DNA of 40,787 nt from NCBI RefSeq assembly GCF_003243465.1, contig NZ_QFQZ01000042.1:1-40787 (forward strand), given 5' to 3'. This DNA is from Caulobacter segnis. Lineage in GTDB: Bacteria; Pseudomonadota; Alphaproteobacteria; Caulobacterales; Caulobacteraceae. Shown one piece after another: positions 22,928 through 30,077 of this stretch. Within the stretch, counting starts at the first letter, position 1; every line of letters begins with the position of its first letter. A program made the position numbers and the translations under genes. The notes below the pieces were generated by a model that saw nothing but the letters and a program-made list of their open reading frames with translations, did no database searches and was not told where the DNA came from.

Positions 22928-23977
22928 ATGAAGACGCCGCGCGGCTTTTTCAAACCCTTGGCGATCGGCGCGCCGACGCCCTATCGCGAGCCGCCCGCCC
23001 GCGTGGAGCGGATGATCCACTTCGTGCCGCCGCACCTGGAGAAGGTGCGCGCCAAGCTTCCCGAGATCGCCCCGACCGTCGACGTGATCCTGGCCAATCT
23101 GGAAGACGCCATCCCCGCCGACGCCAAGGGCGCGGCGCTCGCGGGCCTGGAGGCGATGTCGCGCGAGATCGACTTCAAGGCCCTGGGCGTCGGCTTCTGG
23201 ACACGGATCAACTGCCTGAACTCGCCCTGGCACCTGGATGAGATCAGCACCATCGTCGAGAAGGCCGGCGACAAGATCGACGTGATCATGGTCCCCAAGG
23301 TCGAGGGCCCGTGGGACATCTTCTACATGGACCAGCTGCTGGCCTCGCTGGAGGCCAAGCACGGCGTCACGCGGCCGATCCTGCTGCACGCGATCCTGGA
23401 GACCGCCGAGGGCGTGATGAACGTCGAGGCGATCGCCGCCGCCAGCCCCCGCATGCAGGGGATTTCGCTGGGGCCGGCGGATCTGGCCGCCAGCCGCGCC
23501 ATGAAGACGACCCGCGTGGGCGGCGGTCATCCCGGCTACCGCGTCATCGAAGATCCGCACGCGGACGGATCGACGCGCGTCTCGGTGCAACAGGACCTCT
23601 GGCACTACACCTTCGCCAAGATGGTCGACGCCTGCGCCGCCCACGGGATCAAGCCGTTCTACGGCCCGTTCGGGGCGATCGACGACCCGGTCGCCTGCGA
23701 GCAGCAGTTCCGCAACGCCTTCCTGATGGGCTGCGCCGGCGCCTGGAGCCTGCACCCCAGCCAGATCGAGATCGCCAAGACAGTCTTCAGCCCCGACCCG
23801 GCCGAGGTGGCCTTCGCCAGGAAGATCCTGGAGGCCATGCCCGACGGCACGGGCGTGGCGATGATCGACGGCAAGATGCAGGACGACGCGACCTGGAAGC
23901 AGGCCAAGGTGATGGTGGATTGCGCCAAGCAGATCGCGGCGAAGGATGACGAGTATAGGGCGCTGTATGGGTTTTAG
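22928..23977 (+). CDS. HpcH/HpaI-CitE family CoA ester lyase (malyl-CoA lyase-like)
   Basis: A 349-residue TIM-barrel lyase of the citrate-lyase beta/malyl-CoA lyase family. Such enzymes reversibly split malyl-CoA to glyoxylate and acetyl-CoA, or methylmalyl-CoA to glyoxylate and propionyl-CoA, using Mg2+. Visible motifs are LANLEDAIPADAK (acidic metal region, near 58-70), IMVPKVEGP, ILETAEGVMNVEAIA, ISLGPADLAAS, PFYGPFGAIDDP and the C-terminal SLHPSQIEIAKTVFSP. The C-terminal half follows the malyl-CoA lyases closely. The first 25 residues diverge from known members. The ATG at 22928 is chosen because GGGGAG lies eight bases upstream; a GTG at 22919 overlaps that site. No other assimilation gene is adjacent, so the exact substrate is open. 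Confidence 0.85.
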   Translation: MKTPRGFFKPLAIGAPTPYREPPARVERMIHFVPPHLEKVRAKLPEIAPTVDVILANLEDAIPADAKGAALAGLEAMSREIDFKALGVGFWTRINCLNSPWHLDEISTIVEKAGDKIDVIMVPKVEGPWDIFYMDQLLASLEAKHGVTRPILLHAILETAEGVMNVEAIAAASPRMQGISLGPADLAASRAMKTTRVGGGHPGYRVIEDPHADGSTRVSVQQDLWHYTFAKMVDACAAHGIKPFYGPFGAIDDPVACEQQFRNAFLMGCAGAWSLHPSQIEIAKTVFSPDPAEVAFARKILEAMPDGTGVAMIDGKMQDDATWKQAKVMVDCAKQIAAKDDEYRALYGF

Positions 23978-23986
23978 GGCTTAAAT

Positions 23987-24170
23987 CTCTCTCCTCCCCC
24001 TCTGGGGGAGGGGGACCGCCGAATGGCGGTGGAGGGGCCTCCGGCGCTTCAGCTGAATGCGTTAGGCGTGATTTCTCAGCGTAGACTTTTGGCCGAAAGA
24101 TGGTGGCCGTCTCACAGGGCCCCTCCACCGGCGTTCGCCGGTCCCCCTCCCCCGATGGGGGAGGAGAGAT
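23987..24170. repeat. Inverted pair of family A repeat units
   Basis: One unit (about 23993-24040, plus orientation) and one unit (24117-24166, minus orientation) face each other across about 75 bp. Each has the CTCCCC hairpin, then a GACCGSC hairpin, then GGAGGGGCC. The outer ends are CTCTCCTCC and GGAGGAGAG. The pair fills the gap between the convergent CoA lyase and OsmC genes. Confidence 0.75.
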
Positions 24171-24180
24171 GACGCGTCCC

Positions 24181-24606
24181 TCAGTTCCCGCCCACCGTCG
24201 TCACCACCCGCGCGCCTTGCGTCAGCAGCTGGTGGATCGGGCACTTCTCGGCGATCTCGAACAGGCGCTCCAGCTGCTCGTCGGTCAGGTCGCCCTCGAT
24301 GGTGATCACCCGCTCGAAGCGCTCATGCGGGGTCTGGTCCTTGTCGTAGTGCGAGAAGACCTCGACGTGCATGCCGCTGATCGTCCAGCCCTTGCGGTTG
24401 GCGTAGAGGCGCAGGGTCATGGTGGTGCAGGCCGCCAGGCCCGCGGCGACCAGCTCGTGCGGATCGGGGCCGAGATCGAGGCCGCCCGAGGCGACCGCGA
24501 CGTCGGCGACGATGGTCGAGGGGCCGGCCGTGACGAAGGTCTGCAAGGACCCGCTGCCCGTGTCGGTGGCGGTGGCGAACGGACGGGTGGGGACGGCTTC
24601 GGTCAT
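24181..24606 (-). CDS. OsmC-family protein
   Basis: A 141-residue OsmC/Ohr-superfamily thiol peroxidase-like protein. The two conserved cysteines are C60 (LAACTTMTLRLYA) and C122 (EKCPIHQLL), with E51 nearby in DPHELVAAGL. The spacing suits the OsmC/YhfA group rather than Ohr. Members reduce organic hydroperoxides in the cytoplasm; the physiological substrate here is not evident. The ATG is at 24606. It lies 48 bp downstream of the P450 gene on the same strand and may be co-transcribed. Confidence 0.92.
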   Translation of the reverse strand: MTEAVPTRPFATATDTGSGSLQTFVTAGPSTIVADVAVASGGLDLGPDPHELVAAGLAACTTMTLRLYANRKGWTISGMHVEVFSHYDKDQTPHERFERVITIEGDLTDEQLERLFEIAEKCPIHQLLTQGARVVTTVGGN

Positions 24607-24654
24607 GGCTTTCCTCGAGAAAGGGTGGCTAGCGCGGCCTTCCTATCACCCCCA

Positions 24655-26064
24655 TCAAGCCCGCGCTTGGACGATCGGCGTCAGGGTGAAGTCCGGCTCG
24701 TGGTTGGGGCCCAGGGTGATCGAGGCGACCGGGATTACCGGCCGTTCGTCCGCCAGGCCGATCTCGAACCGGGCCAGCAGGGTCGCCAGGATGATCTGCG
24801 CCTCGGCCAGGGCGAAGCCGGCGCCGATGCAGACGCGCGGCCCGCCCCCGAACGGCAGGAAGGCCTCGATCCCCCACGGGTGCGGCTGGTCGAGGAAGCG
24901 CTCGGGCAAGAAGGCGGTCGGTTGGTCCCAAAGCTTGCGGTGCCGGTGGATCAGCCAGGGGCTGATGGTGACCATGGCTCCGGCCGGGACGGGGTGACCC
25001 AGCACCATCTCGCCGGCCAGCGCCTGGCGACCGAAGGTCGGGGCGGTGGGATAGAGCCGCAGGGTCTCGAACAGCACCGACCGCAGCAACGGCCAGGCCT
25101 TGAGGTCGTCGAGGCTGGCCACGTGCTCGACAGCGAACGCCTGGACCTCGGCCCGGACGCGGTCTTGGGTCGCCGGATCCCGGGCCAGCAGATAGGCCGC
25201 CCAGAACAGCAGGCGAGACGTCGTCTCGAAGCCCGCCGCCAGCATCGAGCTGCACTGGTCGCGGATTTCCTGGTCGGGCAGGGGATGGCCGTCTTCGTCG
25301 CGCGCGGCCAGCAGGCGGTCCAGCAGGTCGCCCGGGCGATCGTCGGCCGGCGTCGCGGCCTTGCGCTGGGCGATCAAGGAGTCGACCTCGGCCAGCCAGC
25401 GTCCGCCCAGCCGCCGCCGGTCGCCGTCCGCGAAGGTCAGGTCGTCGCGTCCTCGGCCGATGAAGTCCAGCAGGCGGAAGTGCGCCGGACCCTCCAGATA
25501 GCGTCGCGCGATCTCCGCCAGCACGGCGCCGTCGCGGTCGGCGCGGCGCGAAAAGAGCGCGCGCAGCACGGCGTCCAGGGTGGCGTGGTGGAAGGCCTCG
25601 GACAGGTTGGCCGTCCCCTGGTCCGTCAGGCCTTCGACCAAGTTGACGCCCGCCGCCGCGAAGTGGGGCAGCAGGCCGCCGATCGCGGCGGGGGTGAAGA
25701 CGGGCGCAAGGCTCTTGCGCTGGCGCTTCCAGGTTTCGCCCTCGGAGAGCAGCAAGCCTTCGCCGGCCAGAGGCTTCAGGGGCCGGCCAAGCTTGAGCGG
25801 GCGGCGGAAGTTGGGCGAGGAGAGCACCTGGTGCACGCCGGCGGGATCGCTAACCACCAGGCCGGGTTGGCCCATGAAATGATAGGGCGTGACGAGGTTG
25901 TCGAAGTCTTCTTCGCACCAGGCCCCGATCAGGTTTCGGCTCATTTCCCACGCGATGCGCAGGTCGCCGAGGGGCGAGCCGCCCAGCGGACGAGTGTGAA
26001 CCTTGGGAAAAGGCGGAACGAGCGGCCCAGGGCCGAACTCGGCGTCGCGGACGGGAGCGTCCAT
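24655..26064 (-). CDS. Cytochrome P450
   Basis: A 469-residue soluble bacterial P450. The heme-binding FGGGPRVCIG carries the axial Cys at about 412. The I-helix AGFETTSR near 273 holds the oxygen-activating Glu-Thr, and the K-helix ExxR is ETLR near 331. No membrane anchor is present. The enzyme would hydroxylate a hydrophobic substrate using electrons from a ferredoxin partner, but no ferredoxin or reductase gene is nearby. Sequence style (FPKVHTRPLGG, later PLKPLAGEGLLLSEGETWKRQR) resembles the CYP groups acting on long-chain or aromatic compounds. GGAAGG precedes the ATG. An inverted repeat at 26146-26167 lies upstream. Confidence 0.94.
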   Translation of the reverse strand: MDAPVRDAEFGPGPLVPPFPKVHTRPLGGSPLGDLRIAWEMSRNLIGAWCEEDFDNLVTPYHFMGQPGLVVSDPAGVHQVLSSPNFRRPLKLGRPLKPLAGEGLLLSEGETWKRQRKSLAPVFTPAAIGGLLPHFAAAGVNLVEGLTDQGTANLSEAFHHATLDAVLRALFSRRADRDGAVLAEIARRYLEGPAHFRLLDFIGRGRDDLTFADGDRRRLGGRWLAEVDSLIAQRKAATPADDRPGDLLDRLLAARDEDGHPLPDQEIRDQCSSMLAAGFETTSRLLFWAAYLLARDPATQDRVRAEVQAFAVEHVASLDDLKAWPLLRSVLFETLRLYPTAPTFGRQALAGEMVLGHPVPAGAMVTISPWLIHRHRKLWDQPTAFLPERFLDQPHPWGIEAFLPFGGGPRVCIGAGFALAEAQIILATLLARFEIGLADERPVIPVASITLGPNHEPDFTLTPIVQARA

Positions 26065-26122
26065 GGAGCGGCCTTCCGGAAAGCGGGGCGCCTAAAGAGG
26101 CCCCATCCGGAAGCGCAGCCTA

Positions 26123-26143
26123 GCGTCGCTTAGTCGGCGACGC
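26123..26143. repeat. Hairpin upstream of the P450 gene
   Basis: GCGTCGC (26123-26129) and GCGACGC (26137-26143) form a 7-bp stem with a seven-base loop. It lies between the small 66-residue gene and the P450 gene, both on the minus strand. A T-rich run does not follow on that strand, so termination would be weak at best. Confidence 0.4.
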
Positions 26144-26145
26144 AA

Positions 26146-26167
26146 TAATTCATCAGTTGTTGAATTA
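26146..26167. promoter_or_regulatory. 7-bp AT-rich inverted repeat (possible operator)
   Basis: TAATTCA (26146-26152) and TGAATTA (26161-26167) are exact inverse complements with an eight-base gap. This size and base content suit a MarR- or TetR-type dimer. It lies about 80 bp before the P450 start and over the stop codon of the small upstream gene. Confidence 0.4.
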
Positions 26168-26365
26168 AGCGGCCGCCTGCTGCTGGGCCGAGACGTCGAA
26201 GGCGCGCTGAGACCCGCGCCACACTTCCACGAAGTCGCAGCGGCGGTGCATGTCCAGAAGCTCGAAGGCGCGCACACGGGCGGCCTTATCGTCGGCGCAG
26301 GGCGTGACGTCGAAACGCGGGACCGAGCCGTCGGACTCGACACAGAAGAAGGTGAACACCTGCAT
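26165..26365 (-). CDS. Small hypothetical protein (66 aa)
   Basis: A 66-residue soluble protein of unknown function. It opens with a hydrophobic beta strand (MQVFTFFCVESDGSVPRFDV) and continues with a helix (ARVRAFELLDMH), then CDFVEVWRGSQRAFDV. It looks like a compact alpha/beta domain. Codon use has the GC-rich third position of its neighbours, which supports a real gene. GAGAG lies about 15 bases before the ATG. It is upstream of the P450 gene on the same strand and divergent from accA. I do not recognise a family. Confidence 0.65.
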   Translation of the reverse strand: MQVFTFFCVESDGSVPRFDVTPCADDKAARVRAFELLDMHRRCDFVEVWRGSQRAFDVSAQQQAAA

Positions 26366-26464
26366 GGGAACTGTGCGCTCTCATCAGGCGGGACCGCGCA
26401 TATTCGATGGCGGGAGCCGCGGTAGGCGCGGGCCGGCTTCGCGCCCCGCTACAAAACAACATAG

Positions 26465-26644
26465 GACTCTATGTCGCGATTCACCAGACCAAGAGAGTCC
26501 TGAATCGAGACTCACCTGTTGATCCATGCTGTGGATAAAACCCGGCGGATTCGGGGCGGTTCCCCGACGGAATCTCGCCTCTTTCCCTCGGAGGATTCCG
26601 CCACTAGGTTCGCACCCTTTCATTCACGGCGACGTTTGAGAGTC
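26465..26644 (+). promoter_or_regulatory. GANTC-rich accA upstream region
   Basis: Nine GANTC sites start at 26465, 26478, 26495, 26502, 26509, 26548, 26570, 26594 and 26640; the last ends one base before the accA ATG. In Caulobacter relatives GANTC is methylated by CcrM, and GcrA reads its methylation state at promoters. The region also holds a perfect DnaA box. No intact gene is visible here. A candidate -10 (GATAAAAC, 26534-26541) overlaps the DnaA box. Confidence 0.75.
26530..26538 (-). promoter_or_regulatory. Perfect DnaA box
   Basis: The plus strand reads TGTGGATAA, the inverse complement of the strict consensus TTATCCACA. A weaker box-like TGATCCATG, close to the Caulobacter G-box TGATCCACA, abuts it at 26520-26528 in the opposite orientation. 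Confidence 0.6.
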
Positions 26645-26645
26645 C

Positions 26646-27608
26646 ATGGCCGCCCATTATCTCGATTTCGAGCGCCCGATCGCTGACCTGGAAAGCAAGA
26701 TCGAAGAGCTGTCCAAGCTCTCCGAGACCGCTGGCCCCGGCGCGTTCGACCTCGAAATCCAGGCCCTGCGTGACCGGGCCCAGGAGCTCCGCAAGGAGGC
26801 CTACGCCAACCTCGACGCCTGGCAGAAGACCATGGTCGCGCGGCACCCGCAGCGGCCGCACCTGCGCGATTATGTCGCGGGGCTGATCGACGAGTTCGTC
26901 GAGCTGCGCGGCGACCGCAAGTTCGCCGACGACCAGGCGATCGTCGGGGGCCTGGGTCGCTTCCGCGGACAGCCGGTCGTGGTCATGGGCCACGAGAAGG
27001 GCCACGACACCACCACGCGCCTGAAGCACAACTTCGGCATGGCCCGCCCCGAGGGCTACCGCAAGGCCGTCCGCCTGATGGACATGGCCGAGCGCTTCAG
27101 CCTGCCGGTGATCACCTTCGTCGACACCGCCGGCGCCTATCCGGGCCTGGGCGCCGAGGAGCGCGGCCAGGCCGAGGCCATCGCCCGCTCGACCGAGCGC
27201 TGCCTGACCCTGGGCACCCCGATGGTCGCCACGATCGTGGGCGAGGGCGGTTCGGGCGGGGCCATCGCCCTGGCCGGCGCCAACCGCGTGCTGATCCTCG
27301 AGCACTCGATCTATTCGGTGATCTCGCCGGAAGGCGCGGCCTCGATCCTGTGGCGCGACGGCGCCCGGGCCAAGGACGCGGCGACCAACATGCGCATCAC
27401 CGCCCAGGACCTGATCAAGCTGGGCATCGTCGACCGCATCGTCGACGAGCCGGCCGGCGGCGCCCACTCGAACCAGGAGGCGGCGATCAAGTCGGTCGGC
27501 GACGCGGTCGAGGAAGAGCTGAAGGCCATGGCCCACATGAGCGCCGAGCAGCTGCGCAAGCAGCGCTCCGAGCGCTTCTACGCGATCGGCCGCGCAGGCT
27601 TGCAGTAG
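26646..27608 (+). CDS. accA: Acetyl-CoA carboxylase carboxyltransferase subunit alpha
   Basis: Alpha subunit of the carboxyltransferase that moves the carboxyl group from biotin to acetyl-CoA, giving malonyl-CoA for fatty acid synthesis. It has 320 residues, the normal length. An N-terminal helical segment (DFERPIADLESKIEELSKL) precedes the crotonase-like core, with RPEGYRKAVRLMDMAERF, FVDTAGAYPG, EGGSGGAIALAGANRVLILE and SVISPEGAASILWRD. Lacking the zinc finger of AccD is expected. It stands alone; accD and accBC are not in the window. Its upstream DNA is packed with GANTC sites, hinting at cell-cycle control. It converges on the next gene with a 3-bp gap. Confidence 0.97.
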   Translation: MAAHYLDFERPIADLESKIEELSKLSETAGPGAFDLEIQALRDRAQELRKEAYANLDAWQKTMVARHPQRPHLRDYVAGLIDEFVELRGDRKFADDQAIVGGLGRFRGQPVVVMGHEKGHDTTTRLKHNFGMARPEGYRKAVRLMDMAERFSLPVITFVDTAGAYPGLGAEERGQAEAIARSTERCLTLGTPMVATIVGEGGSGGAIALAGANRVLILEHSIYSVISPEGAASILWRDGARAKDAATNMRITAQDLIKLGIVDRIVDEPAGGAHSNQEAAIKSVGDAVEEELKAMAHMSAEQLRKQRSERFYAIGRAGLQ

Positions 27609-27611
27609 GCT

Positions 27612-28805
27612 TCAGGCGGAGATCCGCCGGCCGTCGATCGGCCAGCGCTCCAGTTGCCGGCCATCCCAGACGTGCAGCGCGTCGTAGAGGTTGATGGTCG
27701 GGTCGCAGTGGCCCGGCTGCAGCCAGACGACCTCGCCGACCTTGGGCGCGTCGGCCGGCCAGGCGCGCGCCGGATCGGCGTCGGCGGCGGCCACGGCCTC
27801 GTCGAAGCCCAGCGGCGTCCCGCCCGCAGCCTTCAGCACGCCCAGGGCGGCCGGGTGGGCGATCATGCCGTGCTCGTCGCCCATCGGTCGCCACAGCGAG
27901 CCCGGCGCGGCGCCGGAGACGACGCGGGCCGGCGGTCCGTCCATCGACATCGCCTTGAAGCCGGCGTCGCAGACGACGTGGCTCTTGTGGCGCGCCGAGA
28001 CGATCGTGGCGGCCACGAACAGCGCCGGCGCGAACGGCCAGTCGCCGCCGCCCGGCGCGCCGCAGGCGTCGTACTCGACGTCCATCACCGCGTAGGAACC
28101 GGCCTGCAGCTCGGTGAAGACGCCCGAAGCCAGGTCGAAGGCGTGGGTGCCGGTGCCGCCGCCCGTCACCACCGGCGGGGGCAGGCCGGCCGTCGTCAGC
28201 TCGGCGACCAGGGCCTTCAGCGTGGCGAAGGCGGCCTCGTCGGCGCTCTTCCGCAGCGCGCCGTCGTCCAGGTGCTGCAGGTGGCCGAGATAAGCCTGGA
28301 TCCCGCCGAAGCGCAGGCCGGGCGCGGCGTCGATGGCGCGAGCGAGAGGCAGGGCCTCGTGCGGATAGACCCCCGCGCGGTGGGTGCCGAGGTCGAGGTC
28401 GACGACGGCGTCGAGCGTGACGCCGGCCGCCACGGCCGCGTCTGAGAGCCGGTCGACCTGGCCTTCGTCGTCGACGACCGCGCCGACCGCAGCGCCGGTC
28501 CTGGCCAGGGCGGCCAGACGCGGCGGGCCCCAGGCCGGGACCGGGGCGGTGACCAGCACGTCCTTGATTCCGCCGGCGACATAGGCCTCGGCCTCGCCCA
28601 CGGTCTGGCAGCACAGACCGACCGCGCCGCGCGCGACGATCAGCCGGCCGAGGGGGGAGGACTTGTGGGTCTTGCCGTGGGCGCGCAGGCGGACGCCGGC
28701 GGCGTCGCAGAGGGCTTGCATCGTGTCGATGTTGCGCATCAGGGCGGCGCGGTCGACGACGAGCAGGGGCGTCTGGGGGAGAGCGGTGGCGGGCGGCAGG
28801 TTCAT
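27612..28805 (-). CDS. DSD1-family PLP enzyme (D-threonine aldolase/D-serine dehydratase-like)
   Basis: A 397-residue fold-type III PLP enzyme. The N-terminal alanine-racemase-like barrel has the PLP lysine K45 in RAHGKTHKS. A C-terminal beta domain carries the metal-binding GHCDPTINLYD near residue 370. This combination marks D-threonine aldolases and metal-activated D-serine dehydratases, which cleave or deaminate D-hydroxy amino acids. Which reaction occurs cannot be decided by eye. The ATG at 28805 has GGGGAGAG just upstream. The threonine/serine dehydratase gene lies upstream on the same strand, with a repeat element between. A shared role in hydroxy-amino-acid catabolism is an inference. 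Confidence 0.88.
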   Translation of the reverse strand: MNLPPATALPQTPLLVVDRAALMRNIDTMQALCDAAGVRLRAHGKTHKSSPLGRLIVARGAVGLCCQTVGEAEAYVAGGIKDVLVTAPVPAWGPPRLAALARTGAAVGAVVDDEGQVDRLSDAAVAAGVTLDAVVDLDLGTHRAGVYPHEALPLARAIDAAPGLRFGGIQAYLGHLQHLDDGALRKSADEAAFATLKALVAELTTAGLPPPVVTGGGTGTHAFDLASGVFTELQAGSYAVMDVEYDACGAPGGGDWPFAPALFVAATIVSARHKSHVVCDAGFKAMSMDGPPARVVSGAAPGSLWRPMGDEHGMIAHPAALGVLKAAGGTPLGFDEAVAAADADPARAWPADAPKVGEVVWLQPGHCDPTINLYDALHVWDGRQLERWPIDGRRISA

Positions 28806-28830
28806 TGTTCTCTCCCCAATAGTTTCAACG

Positions 28831-28930
28831 TGTCATCCCGGCCGCAGCGTAGCGGAGAGCCGGGACCCAGGGGCCGCCCCACTGCCGCTCGCCCCTGGGT
28901 CCCGGGTCGGCTTCGCCGCCCGGGATGACA
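28831..28930. repeat. Long inverted repeat element, family B
   Basis: The outer ends TGTCATCCCG (28831-28840) and CGGGATGACA (28921-28930) are perfect inverse complements. So are the 13-bp inner blocks 28862-28874 and 28891-28903 (GGGACCCAGGGGC and its complement). It is the best preserved copy of the family also seen at 35138-35246 and 40689-40721. Confidence 0.8.
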
Positions 28931-28943
28931 CGGCTGTTGTGCG

Positions 28944-29921
28944 TTAGATTTGACCGTCCAGCACCCGCGCGAACAAGTCCGGATCGACATTGCCGCCGGA
29001 CAGCACGATCGCCGCCGTCTTGCCCTTGAGATCGACCTTGCCCGCCAGCGCCGCCGCCAGGGCGACGCAGCCGCCGGGCTCGACCACCAGTTTCAGGACC
29101 GAGAACGCGTAGCGCATGGCGTCGGCGACTTCCGGGTCGGTGACCGCCACGCCGCCCGCGAGATTGCGCTGGTTGATCGGCCAGGTCAGCTCGCCGGGGA
29201 TGGGCGTCAGCAGGGCGTCGCAGAACGAGCGGGCGTCCTTGTCGATCGTTTCGCGCTGGCCGCTCTCCAGCGAGCGGCGGGTCTCGTCGAAGCCGGCCGG
29301 CTCGACGCCCCAGACCTCGGTCGTGGGGGAGAGCGCCTTCACCGCCGTCGAGGTTCCGGCGATCAGCCCGCCGCCGCCGACGCAGCAGACCAGGGTGTCG
29401 AGCCTGGCCCCGCGCGCTGCAGCCTGCTCGACGATCTCGATCCCCAGCGTGCCCTGGCCGGCGATGATGTGCGGGTCGTCATAGGAGGGCACGACCACGC
29501 AGCCGCGCTCGGCGGCGATCTGGTCGGCGATCGCGATGCGGTCCTCGGTGAAGCGGTCGTAGAAGCGGATCTCGGCGCCGTAGCTCCGCGTGCCCTCGAC
29601 CTTCACGGCCGGCGAGTCGCTGGGCATCACGATCAGGGCCGGGCAGCCGACCAGCTGGGCCGCCAGGGCCACGCCCTGGGCATGGTTGCCGGACGAGAAG
29701 GCCACCACGCCGCGCGACTTCTCGTCGTCGGTCAGCTGGCTGAGCCGATTATAGGCCCCGCGGAACTTGAAGGCGCCCGCCCGCTGCAGCGTCTCGGGCT
29801 TCAGGAAGATGCGGCCGCCCAGCCGCGCGTTCAGGGCCGGGCTCTCGATCAGCGGCGTTTCGACGGCCAGCCCCTTCAGGCGCTGGGCGGCGGCTTGGAT
29901 ATCGTCGAGGGTGATGCTCAT
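28944..29921 (-). CDS. Threonine/serine dehydratase (fold-type II PLP enzyme)
   Basis: A 325-residue PLP-dependent deaminase without a C-terminal ACT regulatory domain, so the catabolic/degradative type rather than feedback-regulated IlvA. The PLP lysine is K52 in GAFKFRGAYN. The phosphate-binding glycine loop is CVGGGGLIAG and the substrate loop is FSSGNHAQGVALAA. Related enzymes are threonine deaminase, serine racemase and threo-3-hydroxyaspartate ammonia-lyase; I cannot choose among them. The start at 29921 (MSITLDDIQAAAQRL) is preferred because the 39 residues of the longer frame from 30038 do not look like this family. It is divergent from the PagL-like gene. Confidence 0.9.
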   Translation of the reverse strand: MSITLDDIQAAAQRLKGLAVETPLIESPALNARLGGRIFLKPETLQRAGAFKFRGAYNRLSQLTDDEKSRGVVAFSSGNHAQGVALAAQLVGCPALIVMPSDSPAVKVEGTRSYGAEIRFYDRFTEDRIAIADQIAAERGCVVVPSYDDPHIIAGQGTLGIEIVEQAAARGARLDTLVCCVGGGGLIAGTSTAVKALSPTTEVWGVEPAGFDETRRSLESGQRETIDKDARSFCDALLTPIPGELTWPINQRNLAGGVAVTDPEVADAMRYAFSVLKLVVEPGGCVALAAALAGKVDLKGKTAAIVLSGGNVDPDLFARVLDGQI

Positions 29922-30077
29922 GGAATAGAGTTCTACGGGGCGGACGCTGGCTTTTGAAGCCAGGCGGCCCCATTTGAACGCGAGCGCCGCGTTGTCGCGC
30001 AACGCCTGTCGAAACCCTTTGCCAGCTTCGCCGTTCACGCCATAAGAGCCGACGGGGGCTTAGATCAGGACGACTCG

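Noticed and set aside
24100..26133. 677-codon plus-strand frame across osmC and the P450
   Set aside because: Shadow of two motif-rich minus-strand genes; it even translates a repeat element at its start.
26465..26644. GANTC/DnaA-box region as a replication origin
   Set aside because: Only one strict DnaA box, no AT-rich unwinding segment, no CtrA sites, and the neighbours are not those of the known Caulobacter origin.
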